A DNA stretch of 64,000 bases from Verrucomicrobiia bacterium (GTDB lineage Bacteria > Verrucomicrobiota > Verrucomicrobiia > Limisphaerales > JADLHS01), in contig JAMLJH010000002.1 of the NCBI GenBank assembly GCA_023953615.1, forward strand, positions 1,382,375 to 1,446,374. The letters are read 5' to 3'. The position numbers were made by a program, and so were the translations under genes. Each line of letters begins with the position of its first letter. Position 1 is the stretch's first letter. This document shows positions 18,682-28,784 of this stretch, piece by piece. The notes beneath the pieces are model-generated. The model saw only the letters and a program-made list of their open reading frames with translations, was not told the DNA's origin and ran no database searches.

Positions 18682-20229
18682 TCAACTCACGCTCATGCCG
18701 ATGAGGAATTCGATGTTGCTGCCCGTCTTCTTGAGCTTGTTCAGCAGCAGTTCCATCGCTTCCACCGGCGGCACGCCCGTCAGCGCGCGGCGCAACAGGA
18801 CGACCTTCGAGTATTCGTCCGGGTGATAGAGCAATTCTTCCTTGCGCGTACCGGAGCGTTCCACGTTGATGGATGGGAAAATGCGACGGTCCACAAGGGC
18901 GCGATCCAGATGCACTTCCATGTTGCCCGTGCCTTTGAACTCTTCAAAGATGACTTCATCCATGCGGCTGCCGGTGTCAATCAACGCCGTCGCCATGATG
19001 GTAAGGGAACCGCCCTCTTCGATGTTGCGCGCCGCGCCGAAGAAACGCTTCGGTTTGTGCAGCGCGTTCGCATCCACGCCGCCGGACAAAATCTTGCCCG
19101 AGTGCGGTTGCACCGTGTTGTAGGCGCGCGCCAGGCGCGTGATGGAATCGAGCAGGATGACCACGTCACGTTTGTGCTCGACCATGCGCTTGGCTTTTTC
19201 AATGACCATTTCGGCCACCTGCACATGCCGTTCTGGAGGCTCATCAAACGTCGAGGAAATCACTTCCGCGCCGATACAGGTGCGTTCCATGTCCGTGACT
19301 TCCTCCGGGCGCTCGTCAATCAACAGGATGAACAGATACGTCTCGGGATTGTTCTTGAGAATGGCGTTGGCCAGCTTTTGCATCAGCACCGTTTTACCGG
19401 TGCGCGGCGGGGCGACGATAATTCCGCGCGTTCCCTTGCCGATCGGGCAGACCAAATCCAACACCCGGGTGGAAAGCTCTTCCCGACCGGTTTCCAAAAT
19501 GAACCGCTGATTCGGAAACAACGGCGTCAGATTCTCGAAATGCGTTTTATCCTTCGCCTTGTCCGGTTCTTCGCCGTCCACCGCTTCAACCTTGAGCAGA
19601 GCGAAAAACTTCTCCTTTTCCTTGGGCGGACGGATTTGCCCCGCGATCAGATTACCCGTTTGCAGATCGAAGCGCCGGATTTGCGAGGGGGAAACGTAAA
19701 TATCTTCCGGACAGGAGAGGTAGTTAAAACTTTGCGAACGCAGGAAGCCGTAGCCATCCGGCAACACTTCCAGCACGCCTTCGGAGAAGAGCACGCCCGC
19801 GCGTTCGGCGTTCTTCTGGAGGATGTGGAAAATAATCTCATGCTTCCGCATCGTGCCGTAATTTTCCACGCCATACTCGCGCGCCATGTTGTTCAACTCG
19901 CTCATTTGCAGCGACTGCAATTTGGCGATGTTCAACGAGTTGGCGATTTTATCGCGCTCGTGGCGGCGTCCCGGACCGGTGGTGCCCGCTTCCGGAGCTT
20001 TCTCCGGAGGCCGCTTCCCACCTTCATTGGTCAAAGCGGTCGCTGGTGGGGGGGCGCTGGTTTCCGCCGGGGCGGCCGTTTCCGGAGCGACGGTTTTGTC
20101 AACGGCGGAAACTTCGCCGATCGCCGTCGCTGTCCCTGCCGTTGCCGCTTCGGGCGACAGCTCGGCGGCATCGGCTTTGGGTTTGACTGATTTTGATTTG
20201 GCCTTCTTGGTTACAGCTTTTGCTGCCAT
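18682..20229 (-). CDS. rho: Transcription termination factor Rho with extended N-terminus
   Basis: 515 residues. I start at the ATG at 20229 ([12 protein letters not shown]), which has a GGAG about eight bases upstream. The first 105 residues are a low-complexity Ala/Pro/Lys/Glu segment, longer than in E. coli Rho. Then come the Rho N-terminal helices ([18 protein letters not shown]), the cold-shock RNA-binding domain ([25 protein letters not shown]) and the RecA-like ATPase with Walker A ([13 protein letters not shown]), [14 protein letters not shown] and the C-terminal GMSVS. Rho is a hexameric RNA translocase that ends transcription. The N-terminal extension may add RNA binding or phase behaviour, as in some Actinobacteria and Bacteroidota; that is inference. 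Confidence 0.96.
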   Translation of the reverse strand: MAAKAVTKKAKSKSVKPKADAAELSPEAATAGTATAIGEVSAVDKTVAPETAAPAETSAPPPATALTNEGGKRPPEKAPEAGTTGPGRRHERDKIANSLNIAKLQSLQMSELNNMAREYGVENYGTMRKHEIIFHILQKNAERAGVLFSEGVLEVLPDGYGFLRSQSFNYLSCPEDIYVSPSQIRRFDLQTGNLIAGQIRPPKEKEKFFALLKVEAVDGEEPDKAKDKTHFENLTPLFPNQRFILETGREELSTRVLDLVCPIGKGTRGIIVAPPRTGKTVLMQKLANAILKNNPETYLFILLIDERPEEVTDMERTCIGAEVISSTFDEPPERHVQVAEMVIEKAKRMVEHKRDVVILLDSITRLARAYNTVQPHSGKILSGGVDANALHKPKRFFGAARNIEEGGSLTIMATALIDTGSRMDEVIFEEFKGTGNMEVHLDRALVDRRIFPSINVERSGTRKEELLYHPDEYSKVVLLRRALTGVPPVEAMELLLNKLKKTGSNIEFLIGMSVS

Positions 20230-20380
20230 AAAATCTCCATTTGGTTTTCCTCCGCTTCGCGAACTAGTCTGCTTAAACCACCGCCCCTTCCGCACGGAAG
20301 GAATGAAATCGGATTAGTTTAATCGGCGAGCTACGATCGCGGAATATACGAGGCTCGATTTGCTGAATCTCAAAATTTTC
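20230..20380. promoter_or_regulatory. Leader/promoter region of rho
   Basis: 151 bases between rho and the end of the upstream fusion gene, with no reading frame. It contains the rho ribosome-binding site (GGAG) and several AT-rich stretches. Rho commonly attenuates its own leader, but no specific attenuator is visible. Confidence 0.3.
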
Positions 20381-22555
20381 TCAATACGGCAAGGGAAATC
20401 TCGCAGTTAATTCGTGGACACGTTGCCGGACTTTCGCAATGACGTCAAGATTTTTGATATCGAGCAAAACTTCGCTGATCATGTCGGCAATTGCCGCCAT
20501 TTCCGGCTCGCGCATCCCCCGGGTCGTGCAAGCCGGGGTGCCGAGGCGCACTCCGCTGGCTTGAAACGGCGACCGTGTTTCAAACGGAATCGTATTCTTG
20601 TTGATGGTGATTCCCGCGCCGTCGAGGGTCATTTGACACTCTTTCCCCGTCAGCCCCTTCGCGCCGACGTCCACGAGCAGCAGATGATTATCCGTCCCCC
20701 CGCTGACCAGGCGGAAACCATTGCGCTTCATTCCCTCCGCCAGCGCCGCCGCATTAGCCACGATCTGGCGTTGGTAGGTTGTGAACGCCGGTTGCAGCGC
20801 CTCGCGGAAACACACGGCCTTGGCGGCAATGACGTGCATCAACGGCCCGCCTTGAATCCCGGGGAAAATCTGCGAATCAATTTCTTTCGCATACTTCTCG
20901 CGACACAACACCAACCCGCCGCGCGGACCGCGCAAGGTTTTGTGCGTCGTCGTCGTGACGAAATCAGCGTGTTCGATCGGGCTGGGGTGAATTCCGGCCA
21001 CCACCAAACCGGCGATGTGCGCAATGTCCGCCAGCAGATACGCGCCCACTTCCCGCGCAATTTCACCCATGCGCTTGAAATCTATGAGACGCGGATACGC
21101 ACTGGCCCCCACCGTGATCATTTTGGGTTTGTGCTCACGTGCCATCTGCGCCAGTTGGTCGTAATCAATCCGCTCGTCGTCCCGGCGCACGCCGTAATGA
21201 ATGATCTCAAAAAATTTACCGGAAAAGTTGGCCTTGTTGCCATGCGTCAGATGCCCGCCGTGGCTCAAATCCATCGTCAACATGCGGTCGCCCGGTTTCA
21301 ACATGGCGAAGTAAACCGCCATGTTTGCACCGCTGCCGGAATGGGGCTGCACGTTGGCGTGTTCCGCGCCGAACAATTTCTTGGCGCGGTCAATGGCCAG
21401 TTGTTCTACCACGTCCACATTTTCGCACCCGCCATACCAGCGCTTTTTGGGATAGCCTTCCGCGTATTTATTCGTCAGCACCGAGCCTTGCGCTTCCATG
21501 ACCGCCGGACTGGTGAAATTCTCGCTGGCGATCAGTTCAATATTTTCCTGTTGCCGCAACCGTTCATGTTCGATGGCGGTGGCGATGTCTGCGTCCACAT
21601 GGGACAAGCGCAATTCGGGTGAGGTCATCTTGGTTTCCAACTTGTTCACGCAGCGTTCATTCCGCTCGCGATTAAATTCAGTTTTCAGAAAGCGTTCTAA
21701 AATTTGCTGCGCGAATTCAACCGCAGTTGCGCTCGACATGCAAAGCACATTGGCGTCGTCGTGTTCGCGCGTAAAAGCGGCGGTATCCGGATCGTTGACA
21801 ACCGCAGCGCGCACGCCAGCCACTTTGTTGGCGGCGATGCTCAGGCCGGTGCTGCTCGCGCCGATCAACAAGCCGAACTCGGCGTTGCGACCGCTGACAC
21901 TGCTCGCCACGGGCAGAGCGTAATCCGGGTAATCCACCGGCTTCTCACCCTGATGCGGACCAAAATCATGAAACGAAATGCCGGCGTGCCGCAGAGCGGT
22001 CTTCAAGGCTTCCTTCAACTCGTAACCTTCCCGATCCGACCCCAGCGCGAGACGGGCGCGTTTGCCCTCCAAAACCGCCTTGACCGTCTGCTGGGTTTCG
22101 CCCTGTTCAACAAAGCGCAAAAGCGACGCGATCCCCTGCTCGATTTGATCCCGGCAGTGAACGTACACGTCATACGAACCCCCGATGGGATCGCTGATAT
22201 CCTTCTCAAAGGTTTCCAGCGTGTCGTCAAACTCGCGCAATAAAAAAGTTTTCTCCGCCGCTTGCGGATACATCAGCAGGATGGAATCCACATGCCCGTG
22301 CGTCATGCCGAGGATGTAATCCGCTTGCCGCGCCATTTCAGCGGTCAGCATCTGACTCCGCTGCCGCGAAATATCCACGCCGATTTCCCGCATCGCCTGC
22401 ACCGAATACGCGCTGGGCGGTTGTCCGTTGGCGGCGCCCAGCCCCGCGGAAATCGCGCGATAATCACCGCGCCCCTGCGTCGCATGACGAAACAGCCCCT
22501 CGGCCATCGGGCTGCGGCAGATATTTCCAGTGCAGATAAACAGGAAGGTTTTCAT
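20381..22555 (-). CDS. glyA: Fusion: low-molecular-weight protein tyrosine phosphatase + RpiB/LacAB-like domain + serine hydroxymethyltransferase
   Basis: 724 residues from the ATG at 22555; an earlier in-frame start adds only 13 unconserved residues. Residues 1-155 form a low-molecular-weight phosphatase (CTGNICRS loop with Cys8 and Arg14; acid Asp122 in SDPIG). Residues about 167-306 are RpiB-like ([41 protein letters not shown]), but the ring-opening His is Arg175 and the catalytic Cys region reads IGASSTG. Residues about 310-724 are a full serine hydroxymethyltransferase ([16 protein letters not shown] Lys539 in [11 protein letters not shown]). This last part converts serine and tetrahydrofolate to glycine and methylene-THF. 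An internal ATG at 21628 could give free GlyA, though its ribosome site is weak. No stop or frameshift separates the parts. Confidence 0.92.
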   Translation of the reverse strand: MKTFLFICTGNICRSPMAEGLFRHATQGRGDYRAISAGLGAANGQPPSAYSVQAMREIGVDISRQRSQMLTAEMARQADYILGMTHGHVDSILLMYPQAAEKTFLLREFDDTLETFEKDISDPIGGSYDVYVHCRDQIEQGIASLLRFVEQGETQQTVKAVLEGKRARLALGSDREGYELKEALKTALRHAGISFHDFGPHQGEKPVDYPDYALPVASSVSGRNAEFGLLIGASSTGLSIAANKVAGVRAAVVNDPDTAAFTREHDDANVLCMSSATAVEFAQQILERFLKTEFNRERNERCVNKLETKMTSPELRLSHVDADIATAIEHERLRQQENIELIASENFTSPAVMEAQGSVLTNKYAEGYPKKRWYGGCENVDVVEQLAIDRAKKLFGAEHANVQPHSGSGANMAVYFAMLKPGDRMLTMDLSHGGHLTHGNKANFSGKFFEIIHYGVRRDDERIDYDQLAQMAREHKPKMITVGASAYPRLIDFKRMGEIAREVGAYLLADIAHIAGLVVAGIHPSPIEHADFVTTTTHKTLRGPRGGLVLCREKYAKEIDSQIFPGIQGGPLMHVIAAKAVCFREALQPAFTTYQRQIVANAAALAEGMKRNGFRLVSGGTDNHLLLVDVGAKGLTGKECQMTLDGAGITINKNTIPFETRSPFQASGVRLGTPACTTRGMREPEMAAIADMISEVLLDIKNLDVIAKVRQRVHELTARFPLPY

Positions 22556-22743
22556 TAAAGCCAACCGCCCAAGTTTGGTCGCGTGACTTAACAAACGTCA
22601 ATGTTAAACCCTTCCGTAATTCCGCCAAATTCGCACCTGGTGAAAATTTGTTCGATGAGAACACCCCATCCGGCACATGATTCAGGCTGGGGAAAAACTC
22701 GCTTTAAGTTTTCGTTTTCGTCGCCGCTGTCTATCTTGAGCGC

Positions 22744-25335
22744 GTGCCGCAGTCCGAATCGCCATTTACCGAGTTACCTGCGCTGAATCAAGTCACCGTC
22801 CCGGACTTGTGGCAGCAACAGGCCGTGGCGGCGTTGCGCGAGGGCAAGGACGTGGTGGTGCAGGCGCCGACGGGCGCGGGCAAAACCCTCATTTTTGAAT
22901 TATGGTCAAACCAGGGCAAACCGCGCGGGCAGGCGATCTACACGGTGCCCACCCGCGCGCTGGCCAATGACAAATTAGCCGAATGGCGCGCGCGCGGCTG
23001 GAATGTCGGCATCGCCACCGGCGATCTGGCAGAAAACCTGGACGCTCCCGTCATTGTCGCCACGCTCGAGACACAGAAGAACCGTCTGATCGGCGGCGAA
23101 GGCCCGACGTTGCTCGTCATAGATGAGTATCAAATGCTGGGCGATGCGGATCGCGGCCTGAACTATGAACTGGCGCTGGCCCTTGCTCCTCCGCAAACCC
23201 AATTGCTTTTGTTGAGTGGCAGCGTTTCCAATCCCCATCACGTAGTTCGTTGGCTGACTCGTCTCGGTCGGCAAGCGGTTCTGGTTCGCCACGAACGACG
23301 CCCGGTTCCGCTCGATGAAGTCGGCGTCAATCACTTGAACTACCATGTGCCCTCCGAAATCAGGGGTTACTGGCCGCGCTTTGTGGCCAAAGCCCTGGCG
23401 GACGATCTGGGTCCCATTTTGATTTTTGCGCCGCGCCGTCAAGGCACCGAAACGCTGGCCGCTGATCTCGCGCGAAACCTGCCCACTCCGAATCCATTGC
23501 AACTATCGCTCGAACAAAAGCAAATGGTCGGTGAACACCTGGCGCGGTTGCTCAAAAGTCGGATTGCCTATCATCATAGCGGCTTGAGCTATGCGGCCCG
23601 GGCGGGCGTCATCGAACCCCTCGCCAAAGCGGGTCAACTCCGGGTGGTCGTGGCCACGATGGGACTCGCCGCCGGCATCAATTTCTCTCTGCGCAGCGTG
23701 GCGCTGGCGGGTGAATCCTATCGCCGCGACAGCATCGAGCAACCCTTGCGCGCGGATGAAATTTTACAAATGTTCGGTCGCGCCGGGCGCCGCGGTCTGG
23801 ATGAAACCGGGTTTGTATTGATCGCCGCCAATGAGATTCGCCTGCTCGACGCGCATCCCTGCCATCTCTCGCGAAGCGGCGCGGTGGATTGGAACGCCTT
23901 GCTGGGATTGATGCAAACGGCCGCGGAGAACGGTCAAAATCCCTTTCTCGCAGCCGTTCAGGCGCAGGAACGGCTGTTCACCACCAAACCGATTTTTCTG
24001 GGGGTCGAATCCTCACTCAAGCATCCCAACACGCCGTGCAATCTGCATACCGACGCGGAACGCGCCCGACACGTCCGCAAACGACAACGCGAATTCCGTA
24101 ACAGCCGGGGCGAGTGGGAAACGTATCCGGCGCTCACCGAAACACCGTTGCGCGAGATCTGGGTGGCCAAACCGGCGCCCTCCGCAGCGCGGGAAGCGAA
24201 ACCGATTCAAACGCCATCAACTGCTCCGAACGCACCGGCTGAGGACGAGCCGAGGGATTTTCCAACAACGGGCGATTCCCCTTCATCCGTGAAACTTTTT
24301 CCGGCGCTCTCCGACCAGACGGTTTTGGAAAAGGTCGGCACGGGCATGATTGTCGTGCTGGAGGAACGTGACGATGGAACGAAAATTTACGGCCGCGCGG
24401 CCACGGTGGCCGATGTGCTCAACGGGGATCGCCTCATCATTGCGAAGTGGGTGCGCCGACTTACCCACTGGAACGGCCGTCAGGTTGAAACTTCGGTCTG
24501 GCAGGAAAAGCTCATTCCGTTGCTCGAACACAAACTCGCGGGCCAAAAAACGCCCGTGGTCAAATTCGTCAAACAAGCGCAACGGATTCTGGTTTACTTG
24601 AGCGTTGCCGATCTCACCTTGCGCGTTCCGGTGGATCAACACGGCGTTGCGCTTTGGCGACCAACCGAACGCGAGGTGTTGCCGTACGATTGCGCCCGTT
24701 GCGCGCTGGTGGAAACGTGCAAACAACTGTCCTCCGCCACCGGCACGGCGCTGACCTGGAAACGACTCCAGCTCGTGGAAGCGGATGGCAAACCAACGCG
24801 ACGCGGACGACTGGTCAGTTTCTTTCAACAAGGCGACGGTCTGGCGATCGCGGCGGCTTTGGAGGATGAAAAGTATCCGCTGGATGAGCTGATTTACGAC
24901 GTTGCCAATCTCGACGCGGGGTTTCGCTTCTGCGGTGATGAACATCGGTTCGGCGGCCGGCTGGCCGTGGCGTGTCGTGAGAAGTTCCAACTGCTCAACA
25001 TTCCGGGGTATCTCGAAAATGGTTTGCCACCCAAGTACGGCGCGGGCGCCGAAGCGGTCGTGCAAAGCGTCCACCAAAATCCCGCGAGCAAAAACCATTG
25101 GATCACCGACCTTCTGGGCGCCGGTGATATTGACCGCGCCATCATCGAATGGCGCAGTTTACTGCGTCGAATTTCACACGCTCCGGAACTGGATTGGCCG
25201 CGCTGGTCCGCCTTTCAAGCGCTGGCCAAAACCATTTTGCAGGAAACGGAATCGCCCACGCTGACGGAATTGCCGAAGCTGGAATATCACCAGAAGCGCC
25301 GCGTGGACCACCGGTTGATTTTACGCCGCCACTGA
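22744..25335 (+). CDS. Ski2-like superfamily II DExH-type RNA/DNA helicase
   Basis: 863 residues from a GTG start. Motor motifs: Q-like WQQQAVAAL, Walker A APTGAGKT (41-48), TVPTRALANDK, motif II as IDEYQ (126-130) instead of DExH, LLSGSVSN, LIFAPRRQGTE, ATMGLAAGINFSL and motif VI MFGRAGRRG. This resembles Ski2/Mtr4- and Hel308-type enzymes. A proline-rich linker near residue 490-520 leads to a C-terminal half with a cysteine cluster (CARCALVETC, about 648-658), possibly metal-binding. It could act in RNA turnover or DNA repair. It stands alone, divergent from the GlyA fusion and convergent with lepB. Confidence 0.85.
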   Translation: MPQSESPFTELPALNQVTVPDLWQQQAVAALREGKDVVVQAPTGAGKTLIFELWSNQGKPRGQAIYTVPTRALANDKLAEWRARGWNVGIATGDLAENLDAPVIVATLETQKNRLIGGEGPTLLVIDEYQMLGDADRGLNYELALALAPPQTQLLLLSGSVSNPHHVVRWLTRLGRQAVLVRHERRPVPLDEVGVNHLNYHVPSEIRGYWPRFVAKALADDLGPILIFAPRRQGTETLAADLARNLPTPNPLQLSLEQKQMVGEHLARLLKSRIAYHHSGLSYAARAGVIEPLAKAGQLRVVVATMGLAAGINFSLRSVALAGESYRRDSIEQPLRADEILQMFGRAGRRGLDETGFVLIAANEIRLLDAHPCHLSRSGAVDWNALLGLMQTAAENGQNPFLAAVQAQERLFTTKPIFLGVESSLKHPNTPCNLHTDAERARHVRKRQREFRNSRGEWETYPALTETPLREIWVAKPAPSAAREAKPIQTPSTAPNAPAEDEPRDFPTTGDSPSSVKLFPALSDQTVLEKVGTGMIVVLEERDDGTKIYGRAATVADVLNGDRLIIAKWVRRLTHWNGRQVETSVWQEKLIPLLEHKLAGQKTPVVKFVKQAQRILVYLSVADLTLRVPVDQHGVALWRPTEREVLPYDCARCALVETCKQLSSATGTALTWKRLQLVEADGKPTRRGRLVSFFQQGDGLAIAAALEDEKYPLDELIYDVANLDAGFRFCGDEHRFGGRLAVACREKFQLLNIPGYLENGLPPKYGAGAEAVVQSVHQNPASKNHWITDLLGAGDIDRAIIEWRSLLRRISHAPELDWPRWSAFQALAKTILQETESPTLTELPKLEYHQKRRVDHRLILRRH

Positions 25336-25356
25336 GGCCGCGACGGAATCATCCGG

Positions 25357-26592
25357 TTAGCGATTGCCCCAGCCGAACCGCTTGGTGATCGGCCAATACA
25401 CGAAAAACTGTTTGCCGATGACGTTGTTCGCCGGGAATGGTCCCCAGGCGCGCGAGTCGAAACTGTTCAGCGTGTTATCTCCCATCACCATGTAATAGTT
25501 GGGCGGCAAATCGAAGATCGAATGACCATCGGGGAACAAGGGCGCGTAACCCGGCATGCCGAGCTGATGAAAGTTAAAATCATTCACATGCCCCGAGAAC
25601 TCGCTCTCGGCCGGCGGCTGGTTGGGATCAAAGGCATATACGTTCTCGAAGTGCGGCGTGGTTTTATCCAGTCGCTGTCCATTGATGATCAGATGCCGGT
25701 CATCTCCGATTTGCACCTGTTCCCCACCCAAGGCCACGAGGCGTTTGATGTAGAATTGATCCTGCGGCATACGCGCGTGGCGGATTCCCGCCGTCTGAAA
25801 CACCACGATCTCCCCGCGCTGTGGAGTCCGGAAATTATACGTCATCCGATCCACGAACAGGTGGTCGCCGGTCTGGATTTTCATGTGAACCACCGTCTCC
25901 CCTTTCCGAAAGGACTGCCCCAATTCCAGCCCCGTGCGCAGACGCAAATCGCTCTGTCCGTAATCGGGTGGAAACAAAATCAAGTGCGTGCGTCCGCCGA
26001 TGACCAGCGTCTGCCAGAAATTGAAAATGCGAATGCCGACGGGCGAATTGACGCGCTGCAATACCCCATCCGTTTTCGCCTTGATGTCCAGATACGAAAT
26101 GCCCGCGAACCAATCCCGCACCCGTTGCCAACCGGTGGGAAACACCAGCGCGTCCCGCTTCTGCTCCTGCTCGGCAATGGTCGCGGGCGACATCCCGAGT
26201 TTGTAGGTGAAATCCGGCGTGGACGTCACGCCAAACAATGTGGGCTGCATGGAGCCGGTGGGAATCTTGAACGGCTGCACGAAAAAGGTGCGCACCGCCA
26301 TCGCCACCGCCAGTGCCACCAGGAACACTTCGAAGTTCTCGCGATAACCCGCGTGCGGATAGGGCTTCAGCCATTTGCCCGCCGTGGCTTCAAGCCGCTT
26401 CATCTGCTCCACCAATTCCGCCCGCGGCCGCCCGCTTTTGAAAACGGCGCGCGATTCGGCCAATGCCGTCGTCACCTGTTCGATGGCTTGCTCGGAAAGC
26501 AGGTCGCGTTGCGCGCTCAGAATGTTCCGCACCTGTTTCCACATGCGATTGGCGTCACGAACCGTGCGGGAGATGAACCAACGATAATTCAT
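25357..26592 (-). CDS. lepB: Signal peptidase I with large insertion
   Basis: 411 residues. An 85-residue cytoplasmic-looking N-terminus is followed by one membrane segment (VFLVALAVAMAVRTFF). The catalytic serine is Ser114 in PTGSMQPTL and the general-base lysine is Lys283 in FYIKRLVALGGE. The GDN box is MVMGDNTLNSFDSRAWG. The spacing between Ser and Lys is about 169 residues, against about 55 in E. coli, so a domain of roughly 110 residues is inserted in the periplasmic part. It removes signal peptides of secreted proteins. It lies just downstream of lepA, the classical lepA-lepB pair. Confidence 0.93.
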   Translation of the reverse strand: MNYRWFISRTVRDANRMWKQVRNILSAQRDLLSEQAIEQVTTALAESRAVFKSGRPRAELVEQMKRLEATAGKWLKPYPHAGYRENFEVFLVALAVAMAVRTFFVQPFKIPTGSMQPTLFGVTSTPDFTYKLGMSPATIAEQEQKRDALVFPTGWQRVRDWFAGISYLDIKAKTDGVLQRVNSPVGIRIFNFWQTLVIGGRTHLILFPPDYGQSDLRLRTGLELGQSFRKGETVVHMKIQTGDHLFVDRMTYNFRTPQRGEIVVFQTAGIRHARMPQDQFYIKRLVALGGEQVQIGDDRHLIINGQRLDKTTPHFENVYAFDPNQPPAESEFSGHVNDFNFHQLGMPGYAPLFPDGHSIFDLPPNYYMVMGDNTLNSFDSRAWGPFPANNVIGKQFFVYWPITKRFGWGNR

Positions 26593-26692
26593 AGTCGGGA
26601 ATTAGGAATCGGGAGTCGGAGCTTCAAAAATCGACGGGTGAAAACCGAGGGCGCGAACTTGCGCCCGACAGCTTCTGGCGTTCGACCTGGTT

Positions 26693-28483
26693 TCATGCTT
26701 TCAGGACTTCGATGAAGGCTTCCTGCGGAATGTTCACGTTGCCCACGGATTTCATCCGCTTTTTGCCTTCCTTCTGCTTCTCCAGCAGTTTGCGTTTGCG
26801 CGACACGTCGCCTCCGTAGCACTTGGCGGTCACGTCTTTGCGAAACGCGCTTACCGTTTCCGACGCGACGATTTTTCCGCCGATGGCGGCCTGCACCTTG
26901 ACCGCAAATTGCTGTCTCGGGATGACCTCCTTCAACTTTTCCGCGAGCGTCCGCCCACGACTCTCAGCCTTGGAACGATGCACGATGCAGGAAAAAGCGT
27001 CCATCGGCTCGCCGTTCACGAGCATGTCCAGCTTGACCATGTCGCTTTCCTGATAATCCGTCGGCTCGTAATCCATGGAGCCGAAGCCGCGCGTGATGGA
27101 TTTAATCCGATCATGGAAATCAATCAGAATCTCGTTCAACGGAATCAGCGCCGTCAGCATGACCCGTTTGACATCCAACGTCTCGGTGTTGTTCACCTGA
27201 CCGCGCTTTTCCGCAATCAACGCCATCATGTCGCCGATGTTTTCATTCGGACAAATCACGAACGCCTTGACCATCGGTTCCTGGATGCGATCAATGCGCG
27301 TCACCTCGGGCAGAAACGCCGGATTGTCCACCTCCTTCAATTCGCCGTCCGTGAGGGAAACTTTGTACACCACGCTCGGATACGTCGCGATGATGTCCAT
27401 GTCGTACTCGCGCCGCAACCGCTCCTGCACAATCTCCAGATGCAGCAGCCCCAGAAAACCACAACGAAAGCCAAATCCCAGCGCCACCGAAGTCTCCGAG
27501 GCGTACACGAACGCGGAATCGTTCAACTTCAACTTCGCCATCGAAATTTTCAGTTGTTCGTAATCCGCCGTGTTGATCGGGTAGATTCCACTGAACACCA
27601 TCGGATGAATCTCCTTGAACCCGGGCAAGGCGGGCGACGGGTTGCGCGCCTCGGTGATGGTATCGCCCATCTTGACGTCGCTTGGCGCTTTGATGTTGGC
27701 GGTGACATAACCCGTTTCCCCTGCCACCAATTTATCCCGCGTGTAAGGCTTGGGGTTGAAGCTGCCGACCTCCTTGACTTCGTAACTCTTGCCGCTGTAG
27801 AGCAATTTAACCTGCTGCCCCGCCTTGATCTCGCCGTTGAACACGCGCACATGCGTCACCACGCCCTTGTAGGTGTCGAAATACGAATCGAACGCCAGCG
27901 CCTGCAAACTCGGCGCGCCGGTGGGCACCGGTGGCGGCACCCGCTGAATGATGGCTTCCAGAATTTCTTCAATGCCCACGCCCTGCTTGGCGCTGCAAGC
28001 AATCGCCCATTCCGAAGGCAACGCCAGCACGTCTTCCAACTGCTGTTTGGCCTGCGCCACGTTCGCGTGCGGCAGATCAATCTTATTGATCACGGGAATG
28101 ATCTGCAGGTTCTGCTTCGCCGCCAGGTGATAGTTCGCCACCGTTTGCGCTTCGACCCCTTGCGCCGCGTCAATCACCAGCAACGCGCCCTCGCACGCGC
28201 TCAAACTCCGCGATACTTCATACGCAAAATCCACATGGCCGGGCGTGTCAATCAGGTTCAACTCGTAGGTGGCCCCGTCCTTGGCCCGATAATGCATCGT
28301 CACCGGATGCGCCTTGATGGTGATGCCGCGCTCCTTTTCGAGGTCCATTGCGTCGAGCAATTGATCCTCCATTTCGCGCGTTGCCACCGTTCCGGTATTT
28401 TGCAACAAGCGATCCGAAAGAGTGGTCTTCCCATGATCAATATGGGCGATAATACAGAAATTACGTATGTACTTGGTGTCCAT
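26693..28483 (-). CDS. lepA: Elongation factor 4 (LepA), ribosome back-translocase GTPase
   Basis: 596 residues from the ATG at 28483 (MDTKYIRNFCIIAHIDHGKTTLSDRLL); the longer frame upstream is not conserved. G1 is AHIDHGKTT, G3 is DTPGHVDF and G4 is NKIDLP. EF-G-like domains II, III and V follow. The LepA-specific C-terminal domain ends with AVGGKIVASETVSAFRKDVT-type sequence and KRKLLEKQKEGKKRMK. LepA remodels stalled or mistranslocated ribosomes and influences initiation. It lies upstream of lepB with a 100-base gap. Confidence 0.96.
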   Translation of the reverse strand: MDTKYIRNFCIIAHIDHGKTTLSDRLLQNTGTVATREMEDQLLDAMDLEKERGITIKAHPVTMHYRAKDGATYELNLIDTPGHVDFAYEVSRSLSACEGALLVIDAAQGVEAQTVANYHLAAKQNLQIIPVINKIDLPHANVAQAKQQLEDVLALPSEWAIACSAKQGVGIEEILEAIIQRVPPPVPTGAPSLQALAFDSYFDTYKGVVTHVRVFNGEIKAGQQVKLLYSGKSYEVKEVGSFNPKPYTRDKLVAGETGYVTANIKAPSDVKMGDTITEARNPSPALPGFKEIHPMVFSGIYPINTADYEQLKISMAKLKLNDSAFVYASETSVALGFGFRCGFLGLLHLEIVQERLRREYDMDIIATYPSVVYKVSLTDGELKEVDNPAFLPEVTRIDRIQEPMVKAFVICPNENIGDMMALIAEKRGQVNNTETLDVKRVMLTALIPLNEILIDFHDRIKSITRGFGSMDYEPTDYQESDMVKLDMLVNGEPMDAFSCIVHRSKAESRGRTLAEKLKEVIPRQQFAVKVQAAIGGKIVASETVSAFRKDVTAKCYGGDVSRKRKLLEKQKEGKKRMKSVGNVNIPQEAFIEVLKA

Positions 28484-28784
28484 CCCAAAAAACTTAATCC
28501 GAGCCACGACTGGAAATCCGACTTCACTCTTCACTCATCCGCGGTTCACTTGAGCCATCCTGGAAATTCCGCTCCACTCGGACAGGGCAGCATAAAGACT
28601 AAACACCGGATGAAAAGCAAATTAGCGCCCTCCTTGGCCACGCGAACGCGGCAGGAAAATACCGCGACCCCGGCGGTAGCAGTGCGTCAGCACCGGCCCC
28701 TGTGAGCATCGCCGTCCTCGGCAGCAGTCGTTCGCAGCCTCGCGGACGACTGGCAGTTCGCCAATCTTTCGCGACGGATTTTGT
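28484..28784. other. Gap between lepA and the FG-GAP gene
   Basis: About 300 bases with no supported gene. It should contain the lepA promoter at its left end and the terminator of the FG-GAP gene at its right end. No clear hairpin with a U-tract is visible. Confidence 0.4.

Noticed and set aside
18823..20190. Long plus-strand frame of 455 codons opposite rho
   Set aside because: Antisense shadow of rho in GC-rich DNA; His/Arg/Gly-rich composition and no family features.
20414..21622. Plus-strand frame of 402 codons opposite the GlyA domain
   Set aside because: Antisense to strongly conserved SHMT sequence.
26909..28705. Plus-strand frame of 598 codons opposite lepA
   Set aside because: Shadow of lepA; composition is rich in His, Arg and Gln with no recognisable motif.
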